Part shown: positions 9,538 to 18,160 of the stretch, in pieces
Layout of the letters: every line of letters begins with the position of its first letter
Numbering within the stretch: position 1 is the first letter of the stretch
Source: JANQPX01 sp050633905
Lineage (GTDB): Bacteria; Pseudomonadota; Alphaproteobacteria; Geminicoccales; Geminicoccaceae
Direction of reading: 5' to 3'
Assembly (NCBI GenBank): GCA_050633905.1
Contig: JBOEHJ010000071.1
Span: forward strand, 139,969 to 203,968
Length of the DNA stretch: 64,000 nt
Program-made: the position numbers and the translations under genes
Notes under the pieces: generated by a model
What the model saw: the letters and a program-made list of their open reading frames with translations, nothing else
Told to the model about the DNA's origin: nothing
Database searches by the model: none

Positions 9538-9876
9538 CGCTCACTCCTGCTTGGTCAAATCCATGAAGCCCGCACATCATGTCATAAATTGGAGCCAAGC
9601 CTAGAGATGGGTTCGGGTCTACTGCAGGGTCTAGCGGCCTCGCTCGCAGCATAGAAAATGCACTTCAAAGCGGCCTCAACGACATAAATTCGCCCTAGAC
9701 GGTCAGCAACGCTCACGAATGAAGGCCAATATTCTGGGCGATTTGTGAGTTTTGGCACTGCGTCGGCGGGCCTTTAATGGAATCATTGAGCGATCAGTTA
9801 GCGGGACAGCGTCAGCTTAAGAAACACTGATGAAAAAACAGATGAAATCAGTGTCGTTGTGGGGGAGGGCTTTAGT
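9538..9876. other. Divergent promoter region
   Basis: This roughly 340-base spacer lies between the starts of two divergent genes, so it should contain both promoters. I cannot assign convincing -35/-10 pairs. One inverted repeat near the right gene is listed separately. Confidence 0.4.
9824..9854 (+). promoter_or_regulatory. Inverted repeat ACACTGAT-N15-ATCAGTGT
   Basis: Two perfect 8-base arms (9824-9831 and 9847-9854) are separated by an A-rich 15-base spacer. They sit immediately before the GGGGGAGGG ribosome binding site of the GlcG/HbpS-like gene. This could be an operator or a 5'-leader hairpin affecting translation. The evidence is the symmetry and position only. Confidence 0.4.
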
Positions 9877-10377
9877 ATGCAATTTCCGACGCTACGCTCT
9901 TGCAAATTTACAGCGATCATGATGGTAGCATTTCTTCTATCATGCGTAGAAACTTCAGCAAGTAGCAAATGTAGTGAGCTACCGAGTGAGAGTGATCTTC
10001 AAAGCGCATTAGAATCGAAGAGCAGCTCAAGCAATGCTCGAATGTGGGTTATGGTTGCTGCTAATGATGGTAGCATTTGTGTTGAAGCATTCATCGGTGG
10101 GAACCCATCGGAATCTCAACAGGTCGCCGGTCGAAGCATTTCACTGCGAACCACTGTCGAACTGGACGAATCTAATTCGGGTGAAGATTTGGTCGATAAG
10201 AAAATTGGAGGCATTGATGCGTTTGCTGACGGCCTTTCTTTGTTTGATGCCAACGGCAAAAGGCTAGGTCACATCATTGTTTTGAGAAGTAAAACCTCGT
10301 GTCGCCATCGTACGATTGTTCAGCAAACCCGCCATAATTTGGGGCTCGACTTAGCCGAATTAGGCATTAGATGCTGA
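9877..10377 (+). CDS. Divergent GlcG/HbpS-like (heme-binding family) exported protein
   Basis: This 166-residue protein has an N-terminal hydrophobic stretch followed by FLLSC, which could be a lipobox. The second half, LVDKKIGGIDAFADGLSLFD, then GKRLGHIIVLRSKTSC and RHNLGLD, follows the pattern of periplasmic GlcG/HbpS-like proteins (KRIGG-GGL-GK-G and a late Cys with RH-LGLD). The segment normally giving GALGVSG is GHIIVLR, so it is divergent. ATG 9877 was chosen over GTG 9859 because GGGGGAGGG lies about 8 nt before it. It stands alone beside a decayed region, and base composition is lower in GC than the neighbouring genes. A heme-related role is only a family-level guess. Confidence 0.6.
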   Translation: MQFPTLRSCKFTAIMMVAFLLSCVETSASSKCSELPSESDLQSALESKSSSSNARMWVMVAANDGSICVEAFIGGNPSESQQVAGRSISLRTTVELDESNSGEDLVDKKIGGIDAFADGLSLFDANGKRLGHIIVLRSKTSCRHRTIVQQTRHNLGLDLAELGIRC

Positions 10378-10664
10378 AATCGCACGGTTAGAATAGAGCT
10401 TACGCGAATTCCATTAGCTGCTTGAGAAGCAATATTACGGATGGGGCCAGTCGAGCTGACCGGCATCCTGCACAACACTGAAGGTCCACGGCACCTCCGC
10501 GCGTTGTCGCCGAGCTGATTGGTTTCCGCTACATGGCAAACGCCACCTGGTCGATCGAAGATGCGGTCGGTGCTTGCAAGAAACCGTTGGTGATACTCAC
10601 GGCGAGTGCTTAGCGGCGGAAAAAAAAGAGTTCCAACTCGTGTAATCGGGGCTAAATCCCGGGC

Positions 10665-10666
10665 NN
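10665..10666. other. Assembly gap (nn)
   Basis: Two ambiguous bases mark a join of unknown length. The transposase fragment begins directly to the right of it, so an insertion sequence copy may have been collapsed here during assembly. Confidence 0.8.
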
Positions 10667-10889
10667 GCTTCGCGAGCGCGTGCGTGATCTCGAAGAAGAG
10701 AACGCTGCGCTGAAGGATGAAGTGGCCCGTCTCAAAGGACATAAAGGCCGGCCAGCGCTGAAGCCCTCCGGCATGGAGAAAGGCACCGCCAAACCCAAGG
10801 GGCAGCGAGGCAAGAAGAAAGTCTTGTGACCGAGCCGGCAGAAGCTGGTTGTCAATGAGGAGCACAAGCTTGACATTGCCCCGCCTCGT
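10667..10889 (+). pseudogene. Transposase N-terminal remnant (IS66-like)
   Basis: Reading from 10668, the translation starts LRERVRDLEEENAALKDEVA, a coiled coil, followed by RLKGHKGRPALKPSGMEKG and a lysine-rich stretch. This resembles the N-terminus of a transposase group I associate with IS66. A TGA stop lies at 10827-10829, yet homology-like text (KLVVNEEHKLDIAPPR) continues in the same frame after it. The gene is therefore broken as well as cut at the 5' end by the gap. The C-terminal catalytic part is absent from the window. The family name is uncertain. Confidence 0.55.
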
Positions 10890-11476
10890 AATCCTTTGAT
10901 TTCATTGAACCGAAAACAGCCTGCTAGTTGTAACTTTCCCAATGAAATCAACACGTGGATGCTGATCATTTCTTAACCAACCGTCGCAAACTTCTCGGAT
11001 GCTGTTGATTGACGCTGATCCGAGGTTCTTAGTCTTCATCTAGGGTCAGTTCTCTCAAGCCAGCTGGTGTTGATCAAACCGCCACGCTTCAACTCGATTT
11101 GACGGAGATCGAAGCCCGCATCGTCAGTCCAGAGAAGTTGCTTTTAGCTTAGCGTGACCAGGATGCTCAACGATAGAACTGGACGTCAAGCGAGGGCAAG
11201 GGCCGACCTTGGTACACTTGAAGCCTTACGGCGCTAAATTTGTATTGATATCTCGCCATCCATCACCCCGACTAACTGCCTACAAATCCGCCATTATCCA
11301 ACTCACCTGCCGAAAGGCACCCTTGGTTGCTTCGAGATATTGATCAATTAAAGATGGCTCTGCGTAATTTGTAGCTATGCTGATAACCTGCTTAACTGCT
11401 GGCGCAAGCTGATGCCTGGATTGGGCTCTTACGGTGAGGCAATCCGATAGCATAAGCGCTATTTGTGACAGGCAAC

Positions 11477-12172
11477 ATGGACAGCAAAGGACATCTCGGC
11501 TTGCCCTTTCTTCAGATTGTCGATCGCTACCTGCTCGAGCCTTTGGTCAAGAGGATGTATCCTGAGCCGAGGGCGAGGCGTGTCGGTGTGCGGGTTTTGC
11601 GAGAAGGGGCGAGCGGTTGCCGCATTCTTTGCCTTGCCGGTGCGTTCTGTGGCGATACGGCTGCAAACTGGTCCGACTGGATTGCCGATCTCGGCGAGCG
11701 ATTTACTGAAGCAGAGATCGTCGTCGTCAACGGCTTCTATTACTACTGGCCAGAGGAAGCAGAGGTGATGCAGGAGATCATTGCCGAGGGCCGGACATTG
11801 CTGGCTGATGGACGACCGACCGTCATCGTCTCGTTCAGCTTCGGCGGTCTCCTGGCAAAAGCCATGGTCGACGAAGCGGAGCATCACAGCGTTCGTGCGA
11901 TCGTGACGATGGCCACGGAACACCGCGGTCACCTTCCCCGGATTGCCGAGACGCGGGACGTTCGCCTCGGCATCCCTCTGGACGTCGATGTGCCGATCGT
12001 CTCATTCGGCGGATGGCTCGATATGGTCGTTTGGCCCTGGACAACATTCACGGACCGATCGCAGCATCACTTCTTGATAGCGGGCCACTTCGCCTTTATG
12101 CGCTCAAGGGCGGTAAGATCTAAGGTGATAACAGTTCTTGACGACATTGTTTTCAGAAATCAGTGTGCATAA
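11477..12172 (+). CDS. Alpha/beta-hydrolase-like protein
   Basis: This 231-residue protein shows a hydrolase pattern: ILCLAGAF (strand and oxyanion loop), a nucleophile-elbow-like VSFSFGGLLA (S-F-S-F-G, close to G-x-S-x-G), RAIVTMATEHRG, and a late IAGHFAF that could supply the catalytic histidine. There is no signal peptide and no clear lid domain. ATG 11477 follows ACAGG by 5 nt; GTG 11465 is an alternative. The last 13 bases overlap the 3' end of the convergent hydroxylase-family gene. Substrate and pathway are unknown. Confidence 0.6.
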   Translation: MDSKGHLGLPFLQIVDRYLLEPLVKRMYPEPRARRVGVRVLREGASGCRILCLAGAFCGDTAANWSDWIADLGERFTEAEIVVVNGFYYYWPEEAEVMQEIIAEGRTLLADGRPTVIVSFSFGGLLAKAMVDEAEHHSVRAIVTMATEHRGHLPRIAETRDVRLGIPLDVDVPIVSFGGWLDMVVWPWTTFTDRSQHHFLIAGHFAFMRSRAVRSKVITVLDDIVFRNQCA

Positions 12173-12714
12173 GTTCCAAACAGACGATCCCAAAACGTGG
12201 TCAGAACGCCGAAATTACGCTCAGCGTCACCGAACTTGTTACGGTGGTGGAGCATGTGGTGACGGTAAAGCCGGGGCATTAGCCGGCGGGCTAAGATCGG
12301 ATCGTGGTGCATCAACTCATGTAGCTGGCAATACAGTGCATAGCCAGTCGATGTTCCTAGCATGACTAAAAGCCCCAGATCCAAGCCAACGCAAACAGAA
12401 AGTATAACCAGCACGGCGGTATGCGCGGCAAGCCCGGTGGAAAACGGCATGGCATGGGGAACGAAGGGTTCCAGGTGATGGAGATTATGCTCACGTGTCA
12501 GCAATCTGTGCAGCACCCATCGATGAAAAGCGTACTCGATAAGGCTGTAGATGACGAAACCGGCTACGCACCAGAGCATCACCGCTGCGATATCCAACGA
12601 CACTTGCCCGAGACTTGTGCCAAAAAGCATGAAGGGAACAGCGGTGTTGCAGGCAATTGACAAACGAAGGTTCAGCCCGTCCGTCGCCTTCTGTTGCGTG
12701 GCGGTATTGAGCAT
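12160..12714 (-). CDS. Fatty-acid-hydroxylase/sterol-desaturase family membrane protein
   Basis: This 184-residue integral membrane protein has the histidine clusters that hold the di-iron centre in this superfamily: HRWVLH and HNLHH near residues 65-82, HELMHH near 135, and HHMLHHR near 155. Several hydrophobic helices surround them. Members hydroxylate or desaturate lipids, sterols or carotenoids; some short bacterial ones are beta-carotene hydroxylase-like. The ATG at 12714 is preceded by GAGGGG at about 6 nt. It converges with the hydrolase-like gene, overlapping by 13 bases. Confidence 0.85.
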   Translation of the reverse strand: MLNTATQQKATDGLNLRLSIACNTAVPFMLFGTSLGQVSLDIAAVMLWCVAGFVIYSLIEYAFHRWVLHRLLTREHNLHHLEPFVPHAMPFSTGLAAHTAVLVILSVCVGLDLGLLVMLGTSTGYALYCQLHELMHHDPILARRLMPRLYRHHMLHHRNKFGDAERNFGVLTTFWDRLFGTYAH

Positions 12715-12863
12715 GCGATCCCCTCTTCGTTCTTAGAGTCACCAAATTGGCAGCCCAGTATGGGATGAAAGTTCTTAAAGAGATGTAAAGTAGAAATGTA
12801 TTCTTAGTAGTTGAGCTTAACAGTATGTCTTTATGTTAGAATTTTGTGGTATATTCTGTCGGT

Positions 12864-15158
12864 TTAATTTGTTAAATGCGCATGGCTATTATCCAGAATT
12901 CTCCAAATTTGTTGAGCAAGTGCGGGTTTGCCATAGTAAAAACCTTGGACTTCTTCACAGCCTTCTTTGCGTAGATGTTCGATTTGGGCCGGCGTTTCGA
13001 CACCCTCGGCGCTCGCTCGCATGCCGATACTGCGGCCAAGGCCGATCAGCGCGTGGACGACGGCATTGGCCTCAGCCATATGATCAAGGCCTTGAATGAA
13101 AGATCGATCGATCTTGATTTTGTCGAAGGGGAACCTGAGAAGATAACTTATAGAGGCGTAGCCAGTGCCGAAATCATCGAGGGCGATGCGCACACCAAGC
13201 GCGCGCAGACGGCTCAAGGTCGCCATGGCGTTCTCGCAGTCGGCCATCCAGACGCTTTCGGTGATCTCCAGCTCCAATCGCTCTGCCGGCAGGCCAGTCT
13301 TCTCGAGCACAGTCTCGACTGTTGCGACCAGATCGGAACGCATGAACTGGATAGGCGAAAGATTCACCGCCATGGTCAAGGAAGGCCAGGCGGCCGCTTG
13401 TGCACAAGCTTCGCGGAGAACCCATTCGCCGATCGTCACGATCAGATCACTCTCCTCGGCGAGGGGAATAAAATCGGCGGGTGGAACCCAGCCACGCTCC
13501 ACATGGCGCCAGCGCAACAACGCTTCAACGCCGGTCATGCGCCCACTTCGAAGATCTAGCTGTGGTTGGTAGTGCAGCTCAAGCTGCTGTTGATCCAAGG
13601 CGACACGGAGATCATGCTCCAAGTGCTTGCGCCGTTGGATGCGGATGTTCATGTCTTCCTCGAAAAAGCGATGGGTGCCTCGCGTATCGAATTTCGCCTG
13701 GTAGAGCGCTAGGTCGGCACGACGAAGCAGCTCCCCTGAGCCGCCTGTCTCCTGCCGACCGGGGGCGGCAGTCGCAATGCCGATCGAGGTGCTGATATGT
13801 ACGTGTTGGCCGTCGAGATCGAAGGTATCCCTAAAGGCTTCTTTGATGCGCTCGGCGAGCACGTGGGCGTCCGCTTCTTGCTGGAGCTCTATTTGGATGA
13901 TGACAAACTCGTCACCGCCCAGACGCGCCAGCGTGTCGCTGTCGCGGATGCAGGCGCGAAGGCGATCCGCTGCTTTCTGAAGGAGGTGGTCTCCGGCTTC
14001 GTGACCGAGCGTATCGTTGATCGTTTTGAAGCGATCGAGGTCGAGGAGCAGGACGGCAAGTCGACCGTGCCGTCGAAAGGCTAGTCGAAGTGCCTGGTCT
14101 AGGCGATCATGGAACAGCATGCGGTTGGGCAGACCAGTCAGCGAGTCGTGCTGTGCCAAGTGAAGTACATGCGCTTCATGACGCTTTCTATCGGTAACAT
14201 CGGTCGATGTTCTAACAAAGCCGCCACTCGGCATTGGGGTGTCCTCGATCTGCAGATGACGACCCATGGCGCTGGTCCAATCAAAGCGCCTGTTCGTGCT
14301 CCCAGGTGTCGCTGGTATGTCGGTCAAATTCTCATGCTCAGTTTCGTAATCTGCTTTCAAGTCAGGCGCATGCGTGGTTTCGATGATAGGCATGAAAGCG
14401 TCGGTCGCGTTGCTGCAGAATTCCCAGTGGCGTCGATTGCAGGTAACCAGTTGATGATGTTGGTCGAACACGGCGACGCCCTGATTGATATGCTCGAACG
14501 TCACTTCTAGCTGTGTGGATTTTTCCTGAACCTCCTCCGTCCTCTGGCGGAGCGTAGCCAGCAGGTGCTCGTTCTCGCTTGCAAGCTGCACCGACTGTGT
14601 GAGATAGCCGTTGAACGATCGGCCTAGCCAACCGATTCCCAACATATATATGATAACTGCCGCAGCCATGGTCAGGTGAGCTTGATCGCCTTCCCAGATG
14701 AGGCGAAGCCCATATGGCGCCGCAAGGCTGATATAGAAGGCGAAAAAAGCTGATTTCGATCCTGAAAGCCCGATCAATGATCCACCAGACATACCAGCGA
14801 GTACGAAGGGCAGAAACGTCTGCGCGACGAGCGACTCTGGATTATAGAACAATACCGGTGCAAAGCCCCAGGCGCCGCCATTCATCCCGGCCGCCAAAGT
14901 GAAACGCCGGCTCCATATTGCTTCGTTCCTTCGCGCCTTGTGCAGTCGTCGAAAACCGTGCCAGACCTTCAGGCGAAGCGTTAGGCTTGCCAGCATGGTT
15001 GTAAGCCAAAGCGCGATTAATGCCGGCGGCTCGCTAATGGAAAACGCGACCACGGCGCACAAGGCGATTGCGAGGTTGATCCCGAGCACATAAGGCAAAC
15101 GCTCGAACAAGCTTTCCAAAAGGTCGGCCTCGGCTGTGGTCGACAGTACGGCGCTCAC
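12864..15158 (-). CDS. Membrane-bound PAS-GGDEF-EAL cyclic-di-GMP turnover protein
   Basis: This 764-residue protein has about six transmembrane helices in residues 20-195, then a coiled coil (residues 200-225), a PAS-like domain (225-335), GGDEF (340-500) and EAL (510-755). The cyclase motif RLGGDEF is intact, with an I-site RDSD five residues upstream. The EAL side keeps VEALLRW, NLSP, EITES, DDFGTGYAS, KIDRSF and AEGVET, so it too may be bifunctional. The start is GTG at 15158 behind GGGAGA. A 21-bp palindrome lies 44 bp upstream. The membrane region is probably the sensor, but I cannot assign it to a named MASE type. Confidence 0.9.
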   Translation of the reverse strand: MSAVLSTTAEADLLESLFERLPYVLGINLAIALCAVVAFSISEPPALIALWLTTMLASLTLRLKVWHGFRRLHKARRNEAIWSRRFTLAAGMNGGAWGFAPVLFYNPESLVAQTFLPFVLAGMSGGSLIGLSGSKSAFFAFYISLAAPYGLRLIWEGDQAHLTMAAAVIIYMLGIGWLGRSFNGYLTQSVQLASENEHLLATLRQRTEEVQEKSTQLEVTFEHINQGVAVFDQHHQLVTCNRRHWEFCSNATDAFMPIIETTHAPDLKADYETEHENLTDIPATPGSTNRRFDWTSAMGRHLQIEDTPMPSGGFVRTSTDVTDRKRHEAHVLHLAQHDSLTGLPNRMLFHDRLDQALRLAFRRHGRLAVLLLDLDRFKTINDTLGHEAGDHLLQKAADRLRACIRDSDTLARLGGDEFVIIQIELQQEADAHVLAERIKEAFRDTFDLDGQHVHISTSIGIATAAPGRQETGGSGELLRRADLALYQAKFDTRGTHRFFEEDMNIRIQRRKHLEHDLRVALDQQQLELHYQPQLDLRSGRMTGVEALLRWRHVERGWVPPADFIPLAEESDLIVTIGEWVLREACAQAAAWPSLTMAVNLSPIQFMRSDLVATVETVLEKTGLPAERLELEITESVWMADCENAMATLSRLRALGVRIALDDFGTGYASISYLLRFPFDKIKIDRSFIQGLDHMAEANAVVHALIGLGRSIGMRASAEGVETPAQIEHLRKEGCEEVQGFYYGKPALAQQIWRILDNSHAHLTN

Positions 15159-15867
15159 CTTACATTCTCCCTCGCTGTATATATCTTTATAGTTAATTAA
15201 TTTGACGTATAATACACGTCAAGGTTTAATAAACTCTCTTGGGCTGCCGTCTTTGTCATCGTTGTCTATCGGCGGAGGCGAGCGTCATACGCTTCAGCGA
15301 GTTTGGTGATGGCGGGAGGGATTTCCACTGCACCATCGAAGCGTCGCTCGGAAAAGTTGGTTACAGACACGGCAGGCTCTATCTGCCGTTCGTCCAATCC
15401 AACAGAATCCTTCGCCTCATTCACCGTTGGCAAGCATAGCGACGCCATTTGCTCTCTTCCTATTGAAGAGCCTGATTTAAGCAGGGCATCTCGAGCAATC
15501 GTTTGGTGACAACCAACAGTTCGAGATGGTCATCCTCATCAGCCGATGGAGAGCACTAAAGAGAAAAATGGTAGCCACCCGGGTAGCCGATTCATCAAAC
15601 GAGTTTCGATAAAGCATAACGTATTGAAATACATGTATTTTGTATTTTTCGATCTGGTGATCAGCTGTCCTAGGATCGAAACCTGTCCAAACGGCAAACC
15701 GATGATCGGCCCCAATGCATTCCACAGCTCTAACGGCTTGGACTTTTGGCTCACTCCCGGCAGGATCGAGCGCCTAAACATGCACGAGGTCCGAGGCTCC
15801 CGCCTCTGGACCTACTGCCCGGTAGTCGGGACCCTTGACTTAAGGGGCAGGGTTACAATTGAGGCGG
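15159..15867. other. Gene-poor spacer
   Basis: About 700 bases separate the GGDEF-EAL gene start from the end of the dioxygenase gene. It has the operator-like palindrome above, a second perfect palindrome AAATACATGTATTT (15627-15640) in an AT-rich pocket, and a hairpin (15789-15811, arms GTCCGAGGC and GCCTC-T-GGAC) without a T-run. No credible protein gene was seen. Confidence 0.45.
15202..15222 (-). promoter_or_regulatory. Palindrome TTGACGT-N7-ACGTCAA
   Basis: Two perfect 7-base arms (15202-15208 and 15216-15222) flank ATAATAC in the AT-rich leader of the GGDEF-EAL gene. On the + strand the left arm and spacer read TTGACGTATAAT, with promoter-like halves placed too close for a normal promoter. 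A dimeric regulator site is the simplest reading. Confidence 0.5.
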
Positions 15868-16701
15868 TTATACGAATCCGCGAAGTGGCATGTCGTCAGC
15901 GCGTATCAACCAGTTGTCATCGTTGTAATGAGCGTCGCCATCGATGATGTGAAGCGTATAGGCGTGGCGGGATTTGTTGGAGTGGTTGGGGGCACTCCAA
16001 TGTGGGAGGAGACCGTGGAGCACGATCAGGCTGCCACATTCGACTTCAAGCGGTACCAGGCCTTCGGTCGGCAACGGCGTGGTGTCGAGGTCCAGCATTT
16101 TTGTACTGGAACCCTGTCGGACAAAACGCGATCGAAGGGGACCTTCGTGGCCGCCGGGTGCCGCCCATAGACAGCCATTTTCGCGGGTTGCGTCTTCCAG
16201 CGCGAACCAGAGGCCGATCACGCTTAGTGGTTCGGTATGGAGAAAGGTTGCGTCCTGGTGGCACACGACCTCGCCACCGATGCGTGGCTGCTTGAAGATA
16301 TACATGGATTGCAGCAACAAGGGCTTGGCGACACTGAGGTCACTTACTAGGTCCTGCAATGCAGGCTGGCGTGAAAAATCGTCGAAAACGGGATCCAGAT
16401 CATGCAGCGCATGGCCGACTTTGTTGATCGATTCTTCTTTGGATTGACGGAGCGAGCCCTGTTCGTCGAAGGCGTTCTCCTCGAAGAAAAAGCGGATTTT
16501 ATCACCGGACGTTAGGAAAAAATCGTCCTGGGCATGGGTTGCCTCGGTGGTCGAGAAGATTGTGGCTATGTCGCTCGGCTCGAAGTCGTTGACCAGATGT
16601 GCCATGCGTTCTCGAAGAGCATGACAGGCATCGGCTCTGACAAAGCCTGGCAACACCAAAAAACCATCCCGCTCGAACGTGTTTTTCCGAATGTCGCTCA
16701 T
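15868..16701 (-). CDS. Phytanoyl-CoA dioxygenase (PhyH) family protein
   Basis: This 277-residue Fe(II)/2-oxoglutarate-dependent oxygenase has FERDGFLVLPGFV at the N-terminus, typical of PhyH proteins. The metal ligands appear as CHQDATFLHTEP (H-x-D) and, about 80 residues later, HGLLPHWSAPN (distal His). An arginine for 2-oxoglutarate follows in KSRHAYTLHI. The start is the ATG at 16701, which has GGAGG 7 nt upstream; an earlier in-frame ATG at 16743 would begin inside a repeat element. The next minus-strand gene upstream is an MFS transporter. The substrate is unknown. Confidence 0.88.
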   Translation of the reverse strand: MSDIRKNTFERDGFLVLPGFVRADACHALRERMAHLVNDFEPSDIATIFSTTEATHAQDDFFLTSGDKIRFFFEENAFDEQGSLRQSKEESINKVGHALHDLDPVFDDFSRQPALQDLVSDLSVAKPLLLQSMYIFKQPRIGGEVVCHQDATFLHTEPLSVIGLWFALEDATRENGCLWAAPGGHEGPLRSRFVRQGSSTKMLDLDTTPLPTEGLVPLEVECGSLIVLHGLLPHWSAPNHSNKSRHAYTLHIIDGDAHYNDDNWLIRADDMPLRGFV

Positions 16702-16730
16702 ATCTTGCCTCCAATCAATTTCGAAAACTT

Positions 16731-16791
16731 GGCTGCATACCATCGATCTTGGCGCGAACGGTGCAACCTAAATGATGTTGCTACGCCATTA
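16731..16791 (-). repeat. Dispersed stop-codon-associated repeat, copy 1
   Basis: Reading the minus strand from the TAA stop of the MFS gene gives TAATGGCGTAGCAACATCAT, then ACCGTTCG, CGCCAAGATCGATGG and GTATGCAGCC. The order and spacing match copies at 19.55 and 63.65 kb. It fills the gap between the MFS stop and the dioxygenase gene. Confidence 0.65.
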
Positions 16792-17946
16792 GGAGGATAG
16801 CCTCGGCTTGGGAGGAGGCAAAGCCAGGGTAAGGAGCGTGCCGGCCGCGGCCATGGCTGCCATGGCAAAAAAGGCGTGGCTTTGGACGCTCTCATAGAGC
16901 CAGCCAGAAAGCGGCGTCACGATCCCGAATAAGGGGGCGAGGCCGATCGCGGAATAGAAGCCCTGTGCGCTAGCCTGCAACTCAGCGGGTGTAGTATCGC
17001 GCAGATAATGGAGCGTGGCGAGAAAGGTAAGCGCGAAACTCGCCGCATGAAGGGCTTGGGTGAACATGAGAAGCGGCAGGCTTGCCGAGACGCCATTTAA
17101 GCACCAGCGGAGAACGGCGAGTGCGCCCGCGATCATGATCAAGCGTTGATTGCTGATGCGGCCGATCAGCTTGCCACCCCACATGAAAAGAAGGACTTCG
17201 GCAATAACGCCTTCCGCCCAAAGCCAGCCAATGACGGCCTCGCTATGGCCAGCTTCGCGCCAATGGATCGTGCCAAAGCCATAAAAAACCGCATGGCTGA
17301 CCTGGATCAAGCTGGAGGCGATGACCAAAAGCCAAAGTTCGCGGCGCTTCAACAAGAGACCTAGATGCAGGTCATCGTTGCTTGCGGGTGGCTGCTCATC
17401 CCTGGGCATGTTGTAGCAAGACAATAAGGTCAGGAAGGTCGCGGATAGGATCAGGAGAAAGACGATCGAGGCGTCGAAGATCTCAAGCGCATAGCCAGTA
17501 CCGATCGACATGCAGATAAAGGTGATCGATCCCCAAAGGCGCACGCGGCCATAATTGAGCTCGTGGCGCGCCGTCTGATTGAGGCTGATGGAATCGCCAA
17601 GGGGCAGGATCGAGGCCCAGGTGGCGCCGGTCAGGAGACTGAGCAGCATGAATAGCCAAAACTCGCTGACAACGGCGAAACCAAGGAGACCGAGCAGGGT
17701 GAGGGCGGTCAGCCAAATCATGGCGATGCGGCGCTTGCCCAGGCGATCGGCGAGATGGGGGATCAACAGGCTGGTGACGATGCGTGGCCAGAAGGAGGCG
17801 CCGATGATCAGGCCAATTTCCGAGGCTGAAAGGCCTCTGAATTCCAGCCATAATGGCCAATAGGGCAGAAAAACACCGATCGAGGCGAAGATCGCCGCAT
17901 AAAAAACGGCGAGCCGTAACGCGATCAAATGAGCGGACGAGATCAC
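16789..17946 (-). CDS. MFS transporter
   Basis: This protein of about 385 residues has 12 predicted helices. It begins LRLAVFYAAIFASIGVFLPY and has the loop LADRLGKRRIAM after helix 2, the usual MFS gate motif. Spacing and the GVFLPYWPLWL start recall the HcaT/nucleoside-symporter-like branch. The frame stays open upstream to an ATG at 18138, but those 64 extra residues are not membrane-like and are partly encoded by a dispersed repeat. GTG 17946 is therefore preferred, although no good Shine-Dalgarno sequence precedes it. It follows a pteridine-reductase-like SDR on the same strand. The transported compound is unknown. Confidence 0.82.
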   Translation of the reverse strand: MISSAHLIALRLAVFYAAIFASIGVFLPYWPLWLEFRGLSASEIGLIIGASFWPRIVTSLLIPHLADRLGKRRIAMIWLTALTLLGLLGFAVVSEFWLFMLLSLLTGATWASILPLGDSISLNQTARHELNYGRVRLWGSITFICMSIGTGYALEIFDASIVFLLILSATFLTLLSCYNMPRDEQPPASNDDLHLGLLLKRRELWLLVIASSLIQVSHAVFYGFGTIHWREAGHSEAVIGWLWAEGVIAEVLLFMWGGKLIGRISNQRLIMIAGALAVLRWCLNGVSASLPLLMFTQALHAASFALTFLATLHYLRDTTPAELQASAQGFYSAIGLAPLFGIVTPLSGWLYESVQSHAFFAMAAMAAAGTLLTLALPPPKPRLSS

Positions 17947-17958
17947 TGTGGCATGACC

Positions 17959-18030
17959 ATGTGGTATGACCAACTCAGTTGGTTTCGCCCGCCGTCGATG
18001 AAGGCGCCAAGAAGTCCGAGATATGCCGGC
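17959..18030 (+). repeat. Dispersed repeat, copy 2 (not at a stop codon)
   Basis: TGGTATGACCA (17962-17972), TTGGTTTCGCCCGCCGTCGA, TGAAGGCGCCAAGAAGTCCG and ATATGCCGG follow the order of the copies at 48.27, 60.17 and 63.65 kb. The complement reads very like the 48.27 kb copy. It lies between two minus-strand genes, in the + orientation, so unlike the other copies it does not follow a stop codon on its own strand. Confidence 0.6.
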
Positions 18031-18160
18031 ACTAATTCGATGATGCCACGGGACTTTTCGGTCTTGATGAGGCCAAGGGCCCATGTGCGCGTCAAATGAC
18101 GCCTGAGCCAAGGTTTTTGTGACAGAATAATCCAGCAAGCCGTTGGGGTTGAGTCTGGGC

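Larger units (their letters stand above)
10378..11476. other. Degraded intergenic region with assembly gap
   Basis: About 1.1 kb holds no intact gene. It contains the two-base gap at 10665-10666 and a transposase remnant. The rest (10440-10660 and 10890-11460) shows no coding pattern I recognise. It looks like a graveyard of insertion debris. Confidence 0.5.

Noticed and set aside
15546..15947. 133-residue + strand frame
   Set aside because: It runs into the antisense of the dioxygenase gene and shows no conserved features.
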